Positions 13,172 to 25,600 of a stretch of 64,000 nucleotides of DNA are shown in pieces (the stretch's first letter is position 1; every line of letters begins with the position of its first letter). The translations under genes were made by a program, and so were the position numbers. The DNA comes from Manihot esculenta. Lineage: Eukaryota; Streptophyta; Magnoliopsida; Malpighiales; Euphorbiaceae. Under the pieces are notes generated by a model, which was given only the letters and a program-made list of their open reading frames with translations, made no database searches and was not told where the DNA came from. The stretch is from positions 27,203,691-27,267,690 of the forward strand of contig NC_035161.2 of assembly GCF_001659605.2 (NCBI RefSeq). Reading direction: 5' to 3'.

Positions 13172-13237
13172 CTTGCTGACATAGAAGACAGGCTTCTACT
13201 CCCCTCCTTCCACCCTAACCAACACGGCACTGACGGC

Positions 13238-13999
13238 TTATTCTAAGGCTGATAAATAAATCAGGAGCTCTTCTCCCTCTATCGGACTGTTGAGCACATG
13301 AGGCGAGCTAAGATAACTTTTGAGCTCTTTGAAAGCTTCTCGGCAGTCCTCAGTCCATTTGAAGTTCGGCACTTTCCTCAACTTCTTAAAAAACGGCAAG
13401 CATCTTTTGGCCGACCTTGACATGAAGCGATTGAGCGCCACCACTCTCCCGGTAAGTCTCTGGACGTCTCTTACGCAGGTTGGCTCTGGCATGTTCAAGA
13501 TAGCTTTCACTTTCTCAGGATTGGGCTCAATGCCTTTCCCACTTACCATGTACCCCAGGAATTTTCCTCCCCTGATGAAGAAGGCACATTTCGCTGGGTT
13601 CAGCCTCATTCTGTACTGTTTAAGCACCTCGAATACCTCCCTCAGATCTACCATGTGCTGTTGGAAGGTTGGGCTTTTGACCACCATATCATCTACATAA
13701 ACTTCTACATTCCTGCCGATCTGACTTTTGAAGATTTTGTTCATCAGTCTTTGGTATGTTGCCCCGGCGTTCTTCAGCCCGAAAGGCATGGCCTTATAGC
13801 AGTAGGTCCCATCCTCCGTTATGAACAAGGTTTTTTCTTCATCCGACCTGTCCATTGGAATTTGGTGGTAACCAGACATAGCATCCAAAGACGACATATA
13901 ATCAAAACCGGCCGTAGAGTCGACCATTTTATTAATATCAGGGAGGGGGTAACAATCTTTGGGGCATGCTTGATTTAGGTCAGTGAAGTCTATACACAT
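13238..13999 (-). pseudogene. Tat-like reverse transcriptase
   Basis: Open for 253 residues with all key blocks in order: MCIDFTDLNQACPKDCYPLP, LDAMSGYHQIPM, MPFGLKNAGATYQR, the catalytic YVDDMVVKS, and FLGYMVSGKGIEPNPEK. The N-terminal finger region is fused out of frame to the protease frame at about 14000. It would copy element RNA into DNA. The catalytic residues are present, so it is broken by context rather than by motif loss. Confidence 0.9.
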
Positions 14000-14000
14000 C

Positions 14001-14942
14001 CTATATTTGCCATTGGCTTTTTTGACTAATACAGGATTTGCTAACCATTACCACTTCCCTAATAAACCCGGCCTCTTCTAGCTTTCGTACCTCCTCCCTG
14101 GTGGCCTGTTGTTTTTTCCTTCCTACCACCCTTTTCTTCTGCTTCACCGGCCTGGCTTCTGGGAGGACATTCAGCTTGTGCGTCATTACTCTAGGGTCAA
14201 TCCCGGGCATGTCAGAAGGCTTCCAGGCGAAACTTGACGCGTGACCTCGGATCAGGGCCATGACCTCGGTTTTCTGCTCTTTGGTGAGGCCGGCATTGAG
14301 ACTGAAGACTTTATCTGCCTCTGCTTCTGATAAGGGAAAAGTCTCCAATTCTCCGACCGGCTCTGTCCTGGCCTCTTTCTTTTCGTCCCTGACCTCAAGC
14401 ACCTCTGAGTCTAGCTTCTCTCCTACCGAGCTCGGCTCTGCCACTGCGGCTAGGTACACCGCTCTTGCCTCTTCCTGGCTTCCCCTGACCACTCCCACTC
14501 CTTCCTCCATTGGGAATTTCATGGCCAGGTATCTGATGCTTGTGACGGCCTCGAAATCGAATAGTGCAGGTCTTCCCAGTATTGCGTTGTAGCTCAGGGA
14601 GAGTTTGACCACTAAGAACACCGCGTAGTGGGTGCGAGTTCTTGGCGTTTTGCCTAAAGTGAGAGCCAGTTTTACCTTCCCCTCCACGGGTACTGGGACT
14701 CCTCCAATCCCCTTGACCGGTGCCTGATCCCGGACCAACTGTTCCTCAGGGATTCCCATTTGTTGAAAAACTCTGTAGGGTAGCAGATTCACCTTGCTTC
14801 CATCATCCACCAAGATCTTCTTCACCCGGTAGTTGTGAATGATGGCTTCAATGACAAGGGCGTCGTCATGAGGCATTTGAACACCCTGAGCATCCTCCGG
14901 AGAGAAAGTGATGGCCATAGGAGTATGCTCGACGACCTGCAT
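14001..14942 (-). pseudogene. Tat-like aspartic protease and start of RT
   Basis: Open for 313 residues. The protease block KKILVDDGSKVNLL carries the catalytic Asp in the D-D/G-S arrangement seen in Tat-lineage elements, followed by a hydrophobic ILGRPAL block. The C-terminal part runs into the pre-RT linker (FAWKPSDMPGI and HKLNV), and the frame is lost near 14001 just as reverse transcriptase begins. It would cleave the Gag-Pol polyprotein. Confidence 0.85.
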
Positions 14943-15052
14943 GACTTCGGCGCTGCTGCTTTCTCCCTCTCGACTCCTCTTTCTTCCCCTTCAGCTCATC
15001 CGACCTCCTGACCCTCCGACAATCATGTTGATGGTCCCACTGGACCCATCAT

Positions 15053-16776
15053 TCACTGGTCCTGCTCCCGCTCTCCTGGGGGTTTGACCGCTGGGTTGGG
15101 CTGAGGCCTCTGTCCCTCCGGTTTCTTCACAAAGTTTCTGAGGTGTCCTCTTTTTATCAGCCTCTCGATCTCAGCAATCAACTGGTAGCAGTTATTGGTG
15201 TCATGGCCATGTGTACGATGATACTGACAGTATTTGTCAGGATCTTGCTGGTTTGCTTCAGCTTTCATAGGTCTGGGCCATTGAAGGAACTCCTTGTCCT
15301 GTACTGCCATGAGCACCTCGGCTTTGGAGGCGTTGAGCGGGGTCAGGTTCTCTGGAATCCACGGAGGGAGCGATTTCTGTTCTGGGACCCTAGGAGGGAG
15401 GGGTCTTTGGTCCCTTCGCTCCCAAGGCTGTCTGTAGGGCTCAGGCCTTCTGCCTTGCTTCTTCTCCTGCTTTTCCGGCCTCCTTTCCTCCGGGGCTTTC
15501 CCCTTATCTGCCACTCCTTTGGCGAACCTACTTATCATCAAGGCATCATCCTGCCTTATGTATTTCTCTGCCCTCTTCATCAGTTCGGCCAGTGAGGTAG
15601 GAGGCTTCCTGCTCAATGAGTCAAAGAACTTGGGCGAGGTCGTCCCTTTCTGCATGGCCTCCACTGCTCTACCCTCATCTAGCTCAGGAATCTGCAAGGC
15701 CTCTGTATTGAAATGACCAACGTATTCCCTGAGCAGTTCATCCCTTCTCTACCTGACTGTCTCCAGATAACTTGTCTTTCTGTCTGCAGGCACCCCGACA
15801 ATGAATCGGCTGATGAAGCGAGTGGCCAGATCTCCAAAGCTTCTGATGCTTCCGGTCTCAAGGCTGTTAAACCATGCCCGTGCTGGCCCCGAGAGCGTCG
15901 TTGGGAATACCTTGCACATCAAGGCATCTGATAAAGTCTACAGTTCCATGAAAGTTTTGTAGTTCAAGACGTGCTCTCAGGGGTTCCCAGCTCCGTCATA
16001 TGCGGCCATAGGCGGCATCATAAATTTTTTGGGGATGATCTCCTGCTGCACCCACTTTGAGAAGGGCGAAGAGTTTGGCTGGGGTCCTTCGCCCCTAACT
16101 CGGCCAAAAGCTGCTCTCTCATCTTCTGCAACTTTTGATCTATGCTCTCTTCTTCATGTCTGGGCCTTTTTTCCAAGCGACATTCCTCCTCCCATGCCTC
16201 GCTCCCTGTTCTTCCGGTTGTTCCGGCAGAGTAACTACCGGCCTCATCATTCCCTATCAGCTCCCTCACCCTCCTTCCGTGGACTCGGACCTCTGGTTCT
16301 TCCTCTCCCCCGGTTCTTCGCCCCCTTTCTCCGTTTTCTCGGCTGACGGCTTGAGGGTGATTGAAGGTAGGTTGAGGTTCATTGGTCTGGGGTTCTTCTA
16401 CTACTGGCGACACATTCGCAGGGGTGCTAAGGCCCCTCTGTTGCAACATCTGCCCCAGCCAATGGGCGGTGTTTTGTAACTGGAGGGCCATGGCTTGGAG
16501 GTCCTGGTTGGATAAGACAGCTCCAGACATGTTCCCTGCCGGGTTCGGCGAGGGGTTGAAGGGGATGGGTGGTTGGTTGTTTGGAGTTGTAGGACTGGAG
16601 AAAGAGAACTGCTGCCCCTCTTGGACAGAGTTCAGGTCATTGGGAGTGTTAATAGTATTGTTTTCATTGTGGTTAGCTATCGTGGATCTCAGTGGGTATT
16701 GTAAGAGTGGAACTCCGGCGATGAAAAGATCTCCTTCATCCCCACAGACGGCTCCAATTGATGATATGAGATCCAT
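15053..16776 (-). pseudogene. Tat-like Gag, interrupted
   Basis: The N-terminal part is open from 16776 to 16018 (proline-, glutamine- and glycine-rich, with a charged region at its end). The central Gag fold is readable at about 15940-15700 (for example CKVFPTTLSGPARAWF), and a further open part runs 15697-15053. The last part contains a zinc knuckle, CQYHRTHGHDTNNC. Stops lie near 16017 and about 15745, and another break precedes 15940. Gag would package element RNA. The apparent ATG at 16776 sits within the LTR junction, so the true start is uncertain. Confidence 0.8.
16739..16758 (-). other. primer-binding site of the Tat-like element
   Basis: Immediately inside the right (5') LTR, the minus strand reads ATTGGAGCCGTCTGTGGGG. 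The TTGGNGCC start and the position abutting the LTR end are typical of tRNA primer sites in plant Ty3/gypsy elements. Related elements usually read GGCGCC here, so one base may have mutated. Confidence 0.75.
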
Positions 16777-17718
16777 AAAAATAGGGTTTTACAAGGGTTC
16801 TGTAAACTTAGCAAAAACTTAGGTCTAGAGGAGGGCAACCCTCCTTTTATCTGTTTTCTTTTGTCCGCTAGTGATGTATAATAAACTGTCTATCATTGGG
16901 CCACCTGTCCCTGCCATGTTGATTCGAACGTACGAGAATATCATATCCCTGCCCCATGCGTAACGGCCTCTGATTCTCCCCGAGCGCGCGTGTGGATGGA
17001 CCCACAAGACAGATGGGTTGATCTCCTTCCTGGTTCCGGGCTGGGCCGAAAGATAAGATTAAAGCGGGGCCCAGAGGGGATCTGCTTGAGGGGCTATGAA
17101 GGCTGGGACGGCCTGGTTGAGAAATTCAGATGGAGCCCGGTCTCAAGGCTTGAGCGGACTGGATCTGGTTTGCGTGGGAGGCATGAGTAGGGGTGAGCAG
17201 TATTCGGTTCAAACCGAAAAAACCGACCGAACCGAACCGATTTGAGAATTTAGTTCGATTTTTTTTACATTTCGGTTCGGTTCGGTTTTTAATTTCAGAA
17301 ATTTTAGTTATTTCGGTTCAGTTCGGTTTTGATCAGAAAAAATCGAAAAAACCGAACCGAATCGATTAGTGATAATAATATGTTTTTTCAATAATATAGA
17401 GAAATTAAATCATATTAAAATTAAAATATTTTAATTAAATTTTAAAATATTAAAAATAAAGTGTAAAAAATAAAAAAATTATTAAAAATGAAATTGATAA
17501 AACCGAATTGAATCGAACCGAATCAGATCGATTTGGTTCGATTTGATTTCTAACCAAAATCGGTTCGGTTCGATTTTCATAAACACTAAAATTTCATTTT
17601 CAGTTTATTCGGTTCCGAACCGATCGAATGTTCACCCTTAGACATGAGGGTCTCCAGATGATGGGCTATTGTCATGGGCCTGACCCCAAACCGGGATAAA
17701 AAAACTCAGTGGTCATCA
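16759..17718 (-). repeat. 5' LTR of the Tat-like element (right copy), split by a MITE
   Basis: It matches the left LTR from TGATGAT through GGCATGAG at 17187, then is interrupted at 17188-17640, and resumes at 17641 (GACATGAGGGTCTCC) to the terminal TCATCA at 17718. Without the insertion and the duplicated 8 bp it is about the same length as the left copy. Confidence 0.9.
17188..17640. mobile_element. hAT-type MITE, 453 bp, in the Tat-like LTR
   Basis: The ends are imperfect inverted repeats: TAGGGGTGAGCAG at the left and, on the complement of the right end, TAAGGGTGAACA. The flanks carry an 8-bp duplication with one mismatch, GGCATGAG (17180-17187) and GACATGAG (17641-17648), as expected for hAT transposition. 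The left LTR has no insertion here, which proves the empty site. The interior is AT-rich and flanked by arrays of CGGTTCGGTT-like phrases on one strand and their complement on the other. It has no coding capacity. Confidence 0.88.
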
Positions 17719-19170
17719 TCTTGTATTTTAATTCAAATTAATGGTGTAATTTATATAAATTTAAAATTATTATATCTACTTGATTACATTTTAGTATAGT
17801 CTAAAATAAAACATTATGAAAATTAATTAAAATTATTTCCGTGACTTTGATATTTTAAAGCTTTTCATCGATTTTTATGCAAAAATAAATAAAAAAGTAA
17901 TTTTTTATTTCAATAAAAAATGAGAAATTTATATTTGAAAGATAGATTAATATCTTATTAATTCATTTTTATAAAGGAATAGCAAAAAGAATAATAAATT
18001 TATCTTTTTATTTTTTCAAGTTTTGAAACAAAAATTATCTCACATCTAATTAGATTTAAAATATTATCATTTTTTTTCTAATAAGGCTGATATTTTTTTA
18101 ATTTTTTTATTATATTTAATAAAATATATGAAAAATATTTGTAAATAATAATAACATATATATAATAAACTTAAATAATATATTATTTTGTTTATTATTG
18201 ATATAAGTAATAAATTATTTATATAATTTATGATTTGATTTTTTTGAATGGATAATTTATGATTTTATATTTATAAATGAAAAAAAAAAACTCCTACCCC
18301 TTATTTGATCCAAATCAATTATTTTTAAAAAGTAAACTTTCTAAAAAGTAATTTAATTAAGTGAGGGAAAGTAACTCCTTTCGCTTCTATCAAGCGAAGA
18401 GGTGCTCTAAAAAATTATTAACCGCACAAATAGAATTTTAACGCTTTCTCAAATTTGAAATTATTTAGTTGACTTATCTCAACTAAATAAAATATTTTTT
18501 ATATTTTTAAAATTATTTTTAGTCATTTTATAGGATTATATGGTTATTTATATATTGAATCATAGCATATAAATAATTACAAATAAAAGTGTATTTATAT
18601 ATATATAATTATTAACCAGTGATTCCAAAAAGGTTTAAGGAATGGTGTTTATAAAATTTAAAATATTTTTCTCTTTTTTAATAATTTTTAAGATTATCAA
18701 TTTTTAATTTGTACAAAATAAAAATTTAAAAATTTAAATATTTATATAAAATTTAAAAGTGTACAGAGATAGTTATTATTTTATACATTAGAGTTTCTAA
18801 AATAATCAATAAAAGGAAGGTAAAAGTCAATATGGTATGATGTTTTTTATTAAAATTATATTAAAATATTGACACAAAAATTTTTCTGTATTGGAGTATT
18901 CAGATAATATTATTCTATTAATATTTATTAATTATAAATTTTTTATTCAAATAAATTTTAATATATTAATAAATTATTTATAATAGAAAATAAATAAATA
19001 TAAATATTACAATATATTAATTATAATGATTATTTTTATATAATAAAAATGTGTATATACATTAAAAATTATATTTTAAATATATATAAAATAATATATA
19101 TATATATATATATATATAGTAAAAAATTGTATAATTAGTCAATTTTAAGATATAATTAGTCGATCACTAC
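17719..19170. other. AT-rich intergenic DNA
   Basis: About 1.4 kb of A/T-rich sequence with no supported gene. A short AT dinucleotide run lies at about 19094-19118. The sequence after the Tat-like element resembles the sequence just before 6083 in composition, as expected for one original intergenic region split by the insertion. Confidence 0.55.
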
Positions 19171-19574
19171 GAGAGTGAGCGGTATTCGGTTTAAATAACA
19201 AAAAATTAACCGAACTAAATTAATTTAAAATTTAAAATATTTTTAAGTGTAAAAAATAAAAAATTTATTACAAATCGAAACTGATCAAATCAAATCAAAT
19301 TAAACCGATTCAGTTTGATTTGATTTCTAATCAAAATCAATTCGATTCGATTTTCATAAATATTAAAATTTTTCGATTTATTCGGACTTTTTGCTTTTTT
19401 AAGTTAAAAATAAAAATTTCTCAAACCATAATCTGAAAAATAATTTTTCCGAATTAGGGTAAAAAGTGACTACCGCATTCTAAAAATGCAGTAGAGTCTA
19501 CCAGAATAAGTAAAAAAAAAAAATTTATTTAGATGCGGTAATGCATGAGCCGCACTCAATGAGTATAAATTTAA

Positions 19575-19850
19575 TTTTTATTTAATTAATTATTATATTT
19601 ATTTAATTATATATTAAATTTATAAAATATAATTATAAAAATTATAATAATATTATTTAATAAATTTTTATTTAATTAATTATTATATTTATTTAATTAT
19701 ATATTAAATTTATAAAATATAATTATAAAAATTATAATAATATTATTTAATAAATTTTTATTTAATTAATTATTATATTTAATGTAATTAATTATATATT
19801 AAATTTACAAATTATAGTTATAAAAATTGTATTAATATTAATTAATTTTT
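19575..19850. repeat. 90-bp AT-rich tandem repeat, about 3 copies
   Basis: Two adjacent 90-base units (19575-19664 and 19665-19754) are practically identical, and a diverged third follows. Each starts TTTTTATTTAATTAATTATT. The repeat is inside the left arm of the long inverted-repeat element. Confidence 0.85.
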
Positions 19851-20818
19851 ATTTAATTAATTATTATATTATATTTTATTGATTTAATTAACTATATATT
19901 AAATTTATAAAATATAGTTATAAAAATTATATTAATATTAATATTAATTAATTTAAATTATTTATAATATAGTATTATATTTATCATATTTACTAATTTA
20001 TTTTTTTTATTTATATAATTTAATTAATACTAAAAATATATATAAATGTATTAATATAGCATTTACATACTTAATCTGGTGGTATGTGCATCTAAGTAGA
20101 TCTGAGAAAAAAAATGTATTAATATAATTTATTTTATAAATATATTAATTAATACTAAAGATATATACAATTTATTTTATTAATTATATTTATCAATGTA
20201 GAAAGTATTAAAAAAATTAAATAAAAAATACATATAAATATTTAAAAACAGTAAAATGTAATAAAAATAAATTAATATACATACAAATGATAAAATCAAA
20301 AAATAATACTAAAAATATCAAATATCTTCTCGTACTATATAAATATCTCTTTCTTTTTTGAGAATGTAAAATTATATATGATGGATGATAATCATTTATA
20401 CTGTTCGGCTATCAATATTTGTGGAGGTTATAAAAATAGTAAAAATTAATATGTACAAAATATTTTGACATGAGAAAAAATATAAAATAAAATAAATTTT
20501 AATTTTTTATAATTTATAAATATTTATAAATTAATTATAATAAAAATAATAAAATAATATTATAGATATGAAAAATATAATATTTTATCGTAAATAAATT
20601 AAAATAATTAATATTTATAATAATATTAATATAATTTTTATAATTATATTTATATAAATTTAATATATAACTAAATTATATAAATTAATAAATATAATAT
20701 TATATTATAAATAATTTAAATTAATTAATATTAATATTAATATAAATTTTTATAATTTTATTTTATAAATTTAATATATAATTAAATAAATAAAAATTAA
20801 ATTTATATTCGTATTGCA

Positions 20819-20848
20819 TTACCGCATCTTAAAGATGCGGTAATATAT
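20819..20848. repeat. near-perfect ACCGCATCTT palindrome
   Basis: ATTACCGCATCTT is followed almost at once by AAGATGCGGTAAT, giving 13-base complementary arms. Weaker versions of the same pairing occur at about 19469-19495 and 20877-20915, so the palindrome is a repeated component of the inverted-repeat element. Confidence 0.8.
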
Positions 20849-21018
20849 TTAAATAAATTTTTTTATTTATTCTTTCTTACTGCGTTTTTGAAATGCGGTA
20901 AGCGTTATCGCATGTTTTAAAATATAGTATAATTACTTTTTATCCTATGAAAAAATTTTTTTTTTCTAATTTGAAAAAGCAAAACGCCCGATTTATTCAT
21001 ACCGAATAAACATCTCTA

Positions 21019-22630
21019 CCCACTAACAGTTTTAGCTATTAATAACATTTTATCAATTATTAGCTTTTAGATGTATTCCACAATTAAAACAAATAGACTT
21101 ATATTATTGTATTTTAGATCTGCACTACATTTAAAACTGTTTTACATTAATTGATAACTGTTTTTGCTTTATTTTTTTATTAGGCTATAATATTCCTTTT
21201 AAATTTTATTAATTATAATTTTTATACTCAAATTTAATTAATTAATATTTTTTAAATTTATTATATTATTATAAAAAATTAATATATGTTAATATTAATT
21301 ATTTTATATATAAATAATAATAGTTAAAAATAATTTATCAAATACCTAATATATATTAAATAGAATCAGCTATCATTAGTCATCAATTATAATCCACTAT
21401 CAATTAACCACTTTATTAACTATAAATCATATTCTACACTTAAATAAAACGAGCTTAATTGTTGTCTTTCGAAGATAAAATTCATTTTTGAATTATAAAT
21501 TCGTAAATTTTTGTGTTTGATAGACTTAAGCACTATTTGATTTAAATAAAAAAATTAATTAAATCAATTTAATCTAGTAATTCGTTACGGTTTATATAGT
21601 AAATTGGTTCAATTTGATTTTATTTTTAAAAATTTTTAGTTTAATAAGTTTGATTCCTAAAATTTAATGTTTAATTTTTTTAATTCGATTTAATTTTTAA
21701 CCGGATTGATCACTGCTCGGATTAATCGGCGAGGTTTGTCGGGCGACTAGTTTTGAGCTTAATGTAATGTTTTTTTAATTATATTTAGTTAGGATCTGCT
21801 GATTATCTCTATGGTATCATAACCGGGCTTTGCTCTTCTTATGAATTAACCGTTATCTAAAAAAAAAATTAATGGTTCGTTTTATACGAAAACTGCTGAA
21901 AAGTCTTCGGAAAAGTTGGCATCTGACGGCACCGACCATAAAGTATGAAGAAGTTTACGCTATATATGCATATGAATAATACTTAATTTTTTTTTTGGGA
22001 AAAAAAGGATAATAGTTAAATTTTTCTTGATGTTACTAAATTTAGGTGTTATATTATATAAAAAATTAAAAAAATTATTATTTAATTTTTATCTTATAAA
22101 ACTCAGTCATTTTATTTTAAAAAATATATTAAAATATTTTTAAAAATTTATTAATTTATTTTTTCATTAATTTTAATAATTAAATATTTTATTATATAAT
22201 ATCTATAATTTTAAAAAATTTATTAATTAATATTTTAAATTTTTAAAAGTCTATTTACTATTTTTTTTATAATATTAGTATTTTAATTTTTTTTATATTT
22301 AACGGTTAAAATTATAAAAAAAATTAATTAGTAAAATTTTTAAAATATTATATATATTTTAATATATTTTTTTAAATAGAGATTTAAATAGATAATTTTT
22401 TTAAAATAATTTATTTATAAATATAAAAATTATTTTAATTTATTATAATTGGTTTCTTACTTATGATTATTATTTTTTGAAATAACTTATTATTGGTATG
22501 CTTTATTTCATTTATAGCGTTTTTCTTTTTTACATATTTCTACCATGATATATGCACATCGGGTACCTTTGATCCTGCAGGGTGTAGCTAAGTATACTTG
22601 GAGTAGGACCGCTTTCTCTGGAATTTACCC
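21019..22630. other. AT-rich region upstream of the BASS1-like gene
   Basis: No gene is recognised. The proximal part (about 22440-22630) becomes less AT-rich and should contain the promoter and 5' UTR of the transporter gene. At about 21810 there is ATGGTATCATAACCGGG, which recalls a retrotransposon primer site but has no LTR that I can pair with it. Confidence 0.4.
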
Positions 22631-25600
22631 ATGAAAAAAATGACTGTCAACGGTCAGCAATGGCAGATTCAACGCCCGTTTATTCCTCAATTCCATGCTC
22701 AGAACATCCCCCATGTTCGGAAATGTAGTCTTTTTCCACTCTTCACTCGAAATTGCTCCCTCAAGTCTTCAGGTTTGATTCCTCCATAAAATTTTGTATC
22801 TTTGATAGTCTGGTTGGTAGAATTTTCTACTTGATTGCTATGTATATTTGTTTTTTAGAGTTGTGTGTGGGTTTCTCAGTTCAGTCAAACCCCCATTCTA
22901 AGTGTGAGTTTGAGTTTCTTCATCTTCTTTTCTCCATTTTTTTTTGTTTTATTGATTTTTCTTGGCATCGTTTAAATGGGTTTCTGTTCTTTCAAATGAG
23001 TTGCTTGAATTGATATTGTAGTAGTTGGGAGTCCCAGAATTTTAGTCGGCAGATGCGTATCAGAGAAGTTTTCGGATCATTTCGAGCAGGATGCAGGCCA
23101 GAATTTTATAACCGAACAAAAGGTGCATACATTTTTTGTTTGTTGTATCACCATGCTCTTCCTGTACTGAGTTTCTGCATTAATTTATTGGACTAGTAAC
23201 AGAGCTACTGTGCATAAGATTTCCCAAGCGTTTGCAGACCAAATTGAATTCTTGTAACGTATGGGTTACTGGGTATTTCGTTGTTGTGATTACTGATCTT
23301 AGTCACATGCCTTATGGTTTCATTTTTTTTCTTTTTGGTACTTGGAAGGATTGTAAGAGAAATAGGAAATCTTCAGTGAGATATAGAGGGTTACCATATA
23401 CATCCTGACAAAGCAGTAAAGACTATCTTTTTCAAACATAACGAGTGTGAACAGCTATGCATGAATAGATGACAATAATGTTAGGCAAAAGATGTTGAAT
23501 TCCACATTTCTTAAAATGTTATCAAAGCTTCCCATCCAATGTTGGCCTCCTACAAGTATTTCATGGTCCCCAGTTTGGTCATGGATGTAAGGAGTGTGTT
23601 GAATTCCAGATTGGCTTGGCATAGAGGTAATGTGCCTCTTGTAAGGTTTTGGACATTCCTCTCCCTTGAGCTAGCTTATAGGGATGAATTAGGGCAGACC
23701 CATTTTCTTAAGAAAATGAGAAAACTATCACAAACTCTGAAATTAATTTTACTCTTGTTCCTGTTGTAATTGCTTTTTTGAACTTGCATCTGTTTGCTTT
23801 CTTTGTTTGCGTTCATCGCCTTATAATTAGTTATCCCAGGCTCATATTGATGTTACTAGCTGCATTTCTTATTTCAGATGGTTGAGGAGAAGAATTTTTC
23901 TGTACTGAATATCTTGAAGCAATCAAATTCGCTTCTGCCTCATGCAGTTCTTGCTAGTACGCTTTTGGCTCTCGTTTATCCACCCTCTTTCACATGGTTC
24001 ACCTCCAGGTTATTATAAGTTTCTCTAAAGAAATCAACAATTTACTATGCTTTTGTTTTCATGAGTAGTTTGAACTTCAAAGTAAATTTTTTTTTTTAAA
24101 AGTTCACTAGGGGTGAGCAAACGATTGCTTCAGTTTTGAAGATTATTAGAATTATCAAAATTGAGCTAAACCAAAATTCGTCAAGGAACCAAACCAAAAT
24201 TAGTCTATGTATGTTTCAATCCACTACTCACAAAAAAGGGAAATTAGTCAATAAATAACCTTATCAAACTTCAATTAAAAAATAAAATTTCAACTAAAAC
24301 TTGAATACAAATTGAATAATTGAAATATACAAAATCAACACAGTGTACATCAATTAAAAGAATCAATTATAGATTAGATTAATCGACTTGAATACAAAAT
24401 GATGCACACAAAAAGTCCATATGCACTATCAATTACATCAGTAAAATAATAGACTGCACAAGAGGAAAGGAACATGCAATTGTTCCAATATAGGCAGGAT
24501 ACAATCCTATCGTCCGTTCACTAGTTGCTAAAACCACCACAACACCAACAACTTCTCCAATCCCTACCTTGAAGGGTGGCAAAACAAGAGCAAAAGGGTG
24601 AAAGCTCCAATACAGCTCGTCATTTCCAAAGGGAAAAGAATTGGGAAGATACCAATCCTCCAAAAAGATTGAAGATACCAATACAAAATGAGGTGTTATG
24701 TGATGTAGTTCCAATGGCACAAGCCACATGTTATTAGGAAGACCTTGGCAATATAATATGCGAGTAGTAGAACATAATGGGTTTAAAAACACTTACTCGT
24801 TTGTCAAAGATGGTTAAAAAAGTTGTTTAAAAAGTTATTTTTTAACATTTACGCCTACGTATAATGCATAAGGAATCACTTGAGAGTGAAATGATGAAAA
24901 GGGAGAACTTGATGATACACAAGGAATTGGATTTGAGGACAAATCCTTTTCAAGAAAGGGGTATGATGTGCCCCTACATGGGACATTTGAGATTCCTACT
25001 CATCATGGATATAAACTTGGTATCTTCAAGCTGCATGGAAAATACATGGCTTGTAGGGATAATGGGTCTAAGTAAAGTGATGTATTTGGGCCTATTGGGG
25101 TGCAGAAGATCAAGCCGAGTGGAAAGCCATGTCGGAACTGTCACTAGGTCCAAGGGTAAAATTGGTATTTTGCCAAAATGTGAAGAAGCTTCTTATAATG
25201 GAAGAACACCCAAGTGACATGCAAAGCATGAGATTGGCAGAGGGGTTTGGGACTCCTAGAGCATGTGGAAAAGAAGACCAGTAAAGAATTTACTTCTTCC
25301 TAAAATTTTTAGCCTTAAATTAAGGAAACCTAGTTATATCCTACTTTCAAGTCCTACATCATCTTAAATAATAACTAATTTTAATCCTATTTCTTCTTTG
25401 TGTGGACATGTGAGGCTATTTAAGTGACCACAAGACTTTTTGTTTAGTTAAGTAATTCATATTTATTTATGTAGTAGGCTTACTAGTTACTAACCAAGTA
25501 CTAGTAGGATTTAATAGTTTATTTTAAGCAGGATGTTATGTAAAGCCTATAAATAGGTTTGTTTCTAAATGGTTTTGGTTATTCATTAATAATACATCAA

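Larger units (their letters stand above)
6088..17718 (-). mobile_element. Ty3/gypsy retrotransposon, Tat-like, decayed, with antisense additional ORF
   Basis: Two related LTRs in direct orientation (6088-6586 and 16759-17718, the latter interrupted by a MITE) begin TGATGAT and end TCATCA. The gag-pol remnants read on the minus strand in the order gag, protease, reverse transcriptase, RNase H, integrase, so the right LTR is the 5' LTR. The flanks carry ATCTT at 6083-6087 and again at 17718-17722, which fits a 5-bp target-site duplication, although its first base overlaps the last LTR base on the right. A primer-binding site abuts the right LTR and a purine-rich tract abuts the left LTR. Between integrase and the 3' LTR an extra reading frame lies on the opposite strand, an arrangement known in some Tat-lineage elements. 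Many stops and frameshifts make the element non-autonomous now. The lineage is inferred from pol motifs and layout. Confidence 0.9.
19171..21018. mobile_element. AT-rich long inverted-repeat element with hAT-like ends
   Basis: The left end reads GAGTGAGCGGTATTCGGTTT, and the complement of the right end reads GTAGAGATGTTTATTCGGTA, both diverged versions of the hAT MITE end seen at 17188. Inside, the two halves from about 19386 inward and from about 20995 inward are long complementary arms of several hundred bases. Each arm carries paired ACCGCAT / ATGCGGT phrases. The centre is almost pure A/T. No transposase frame is present, so it is non-autonomous. Target-site duplications are not clear, so the exact limits are provisional. 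Confidence 0.6.

Noticed and set aside
21775..21860. Isolated primer-site-like GGTATCATAACCGGG
   Set aside because: No paired LTRs are visible around it, and the match to the usual TGGTATCAGAGC is partial.
24433..25217. Two frames of about 118 codons on opposite strands in intron 3
   Set aside because: They are inside the hAT-like composite, have no recognisable motifs, and do not connect to other frames.
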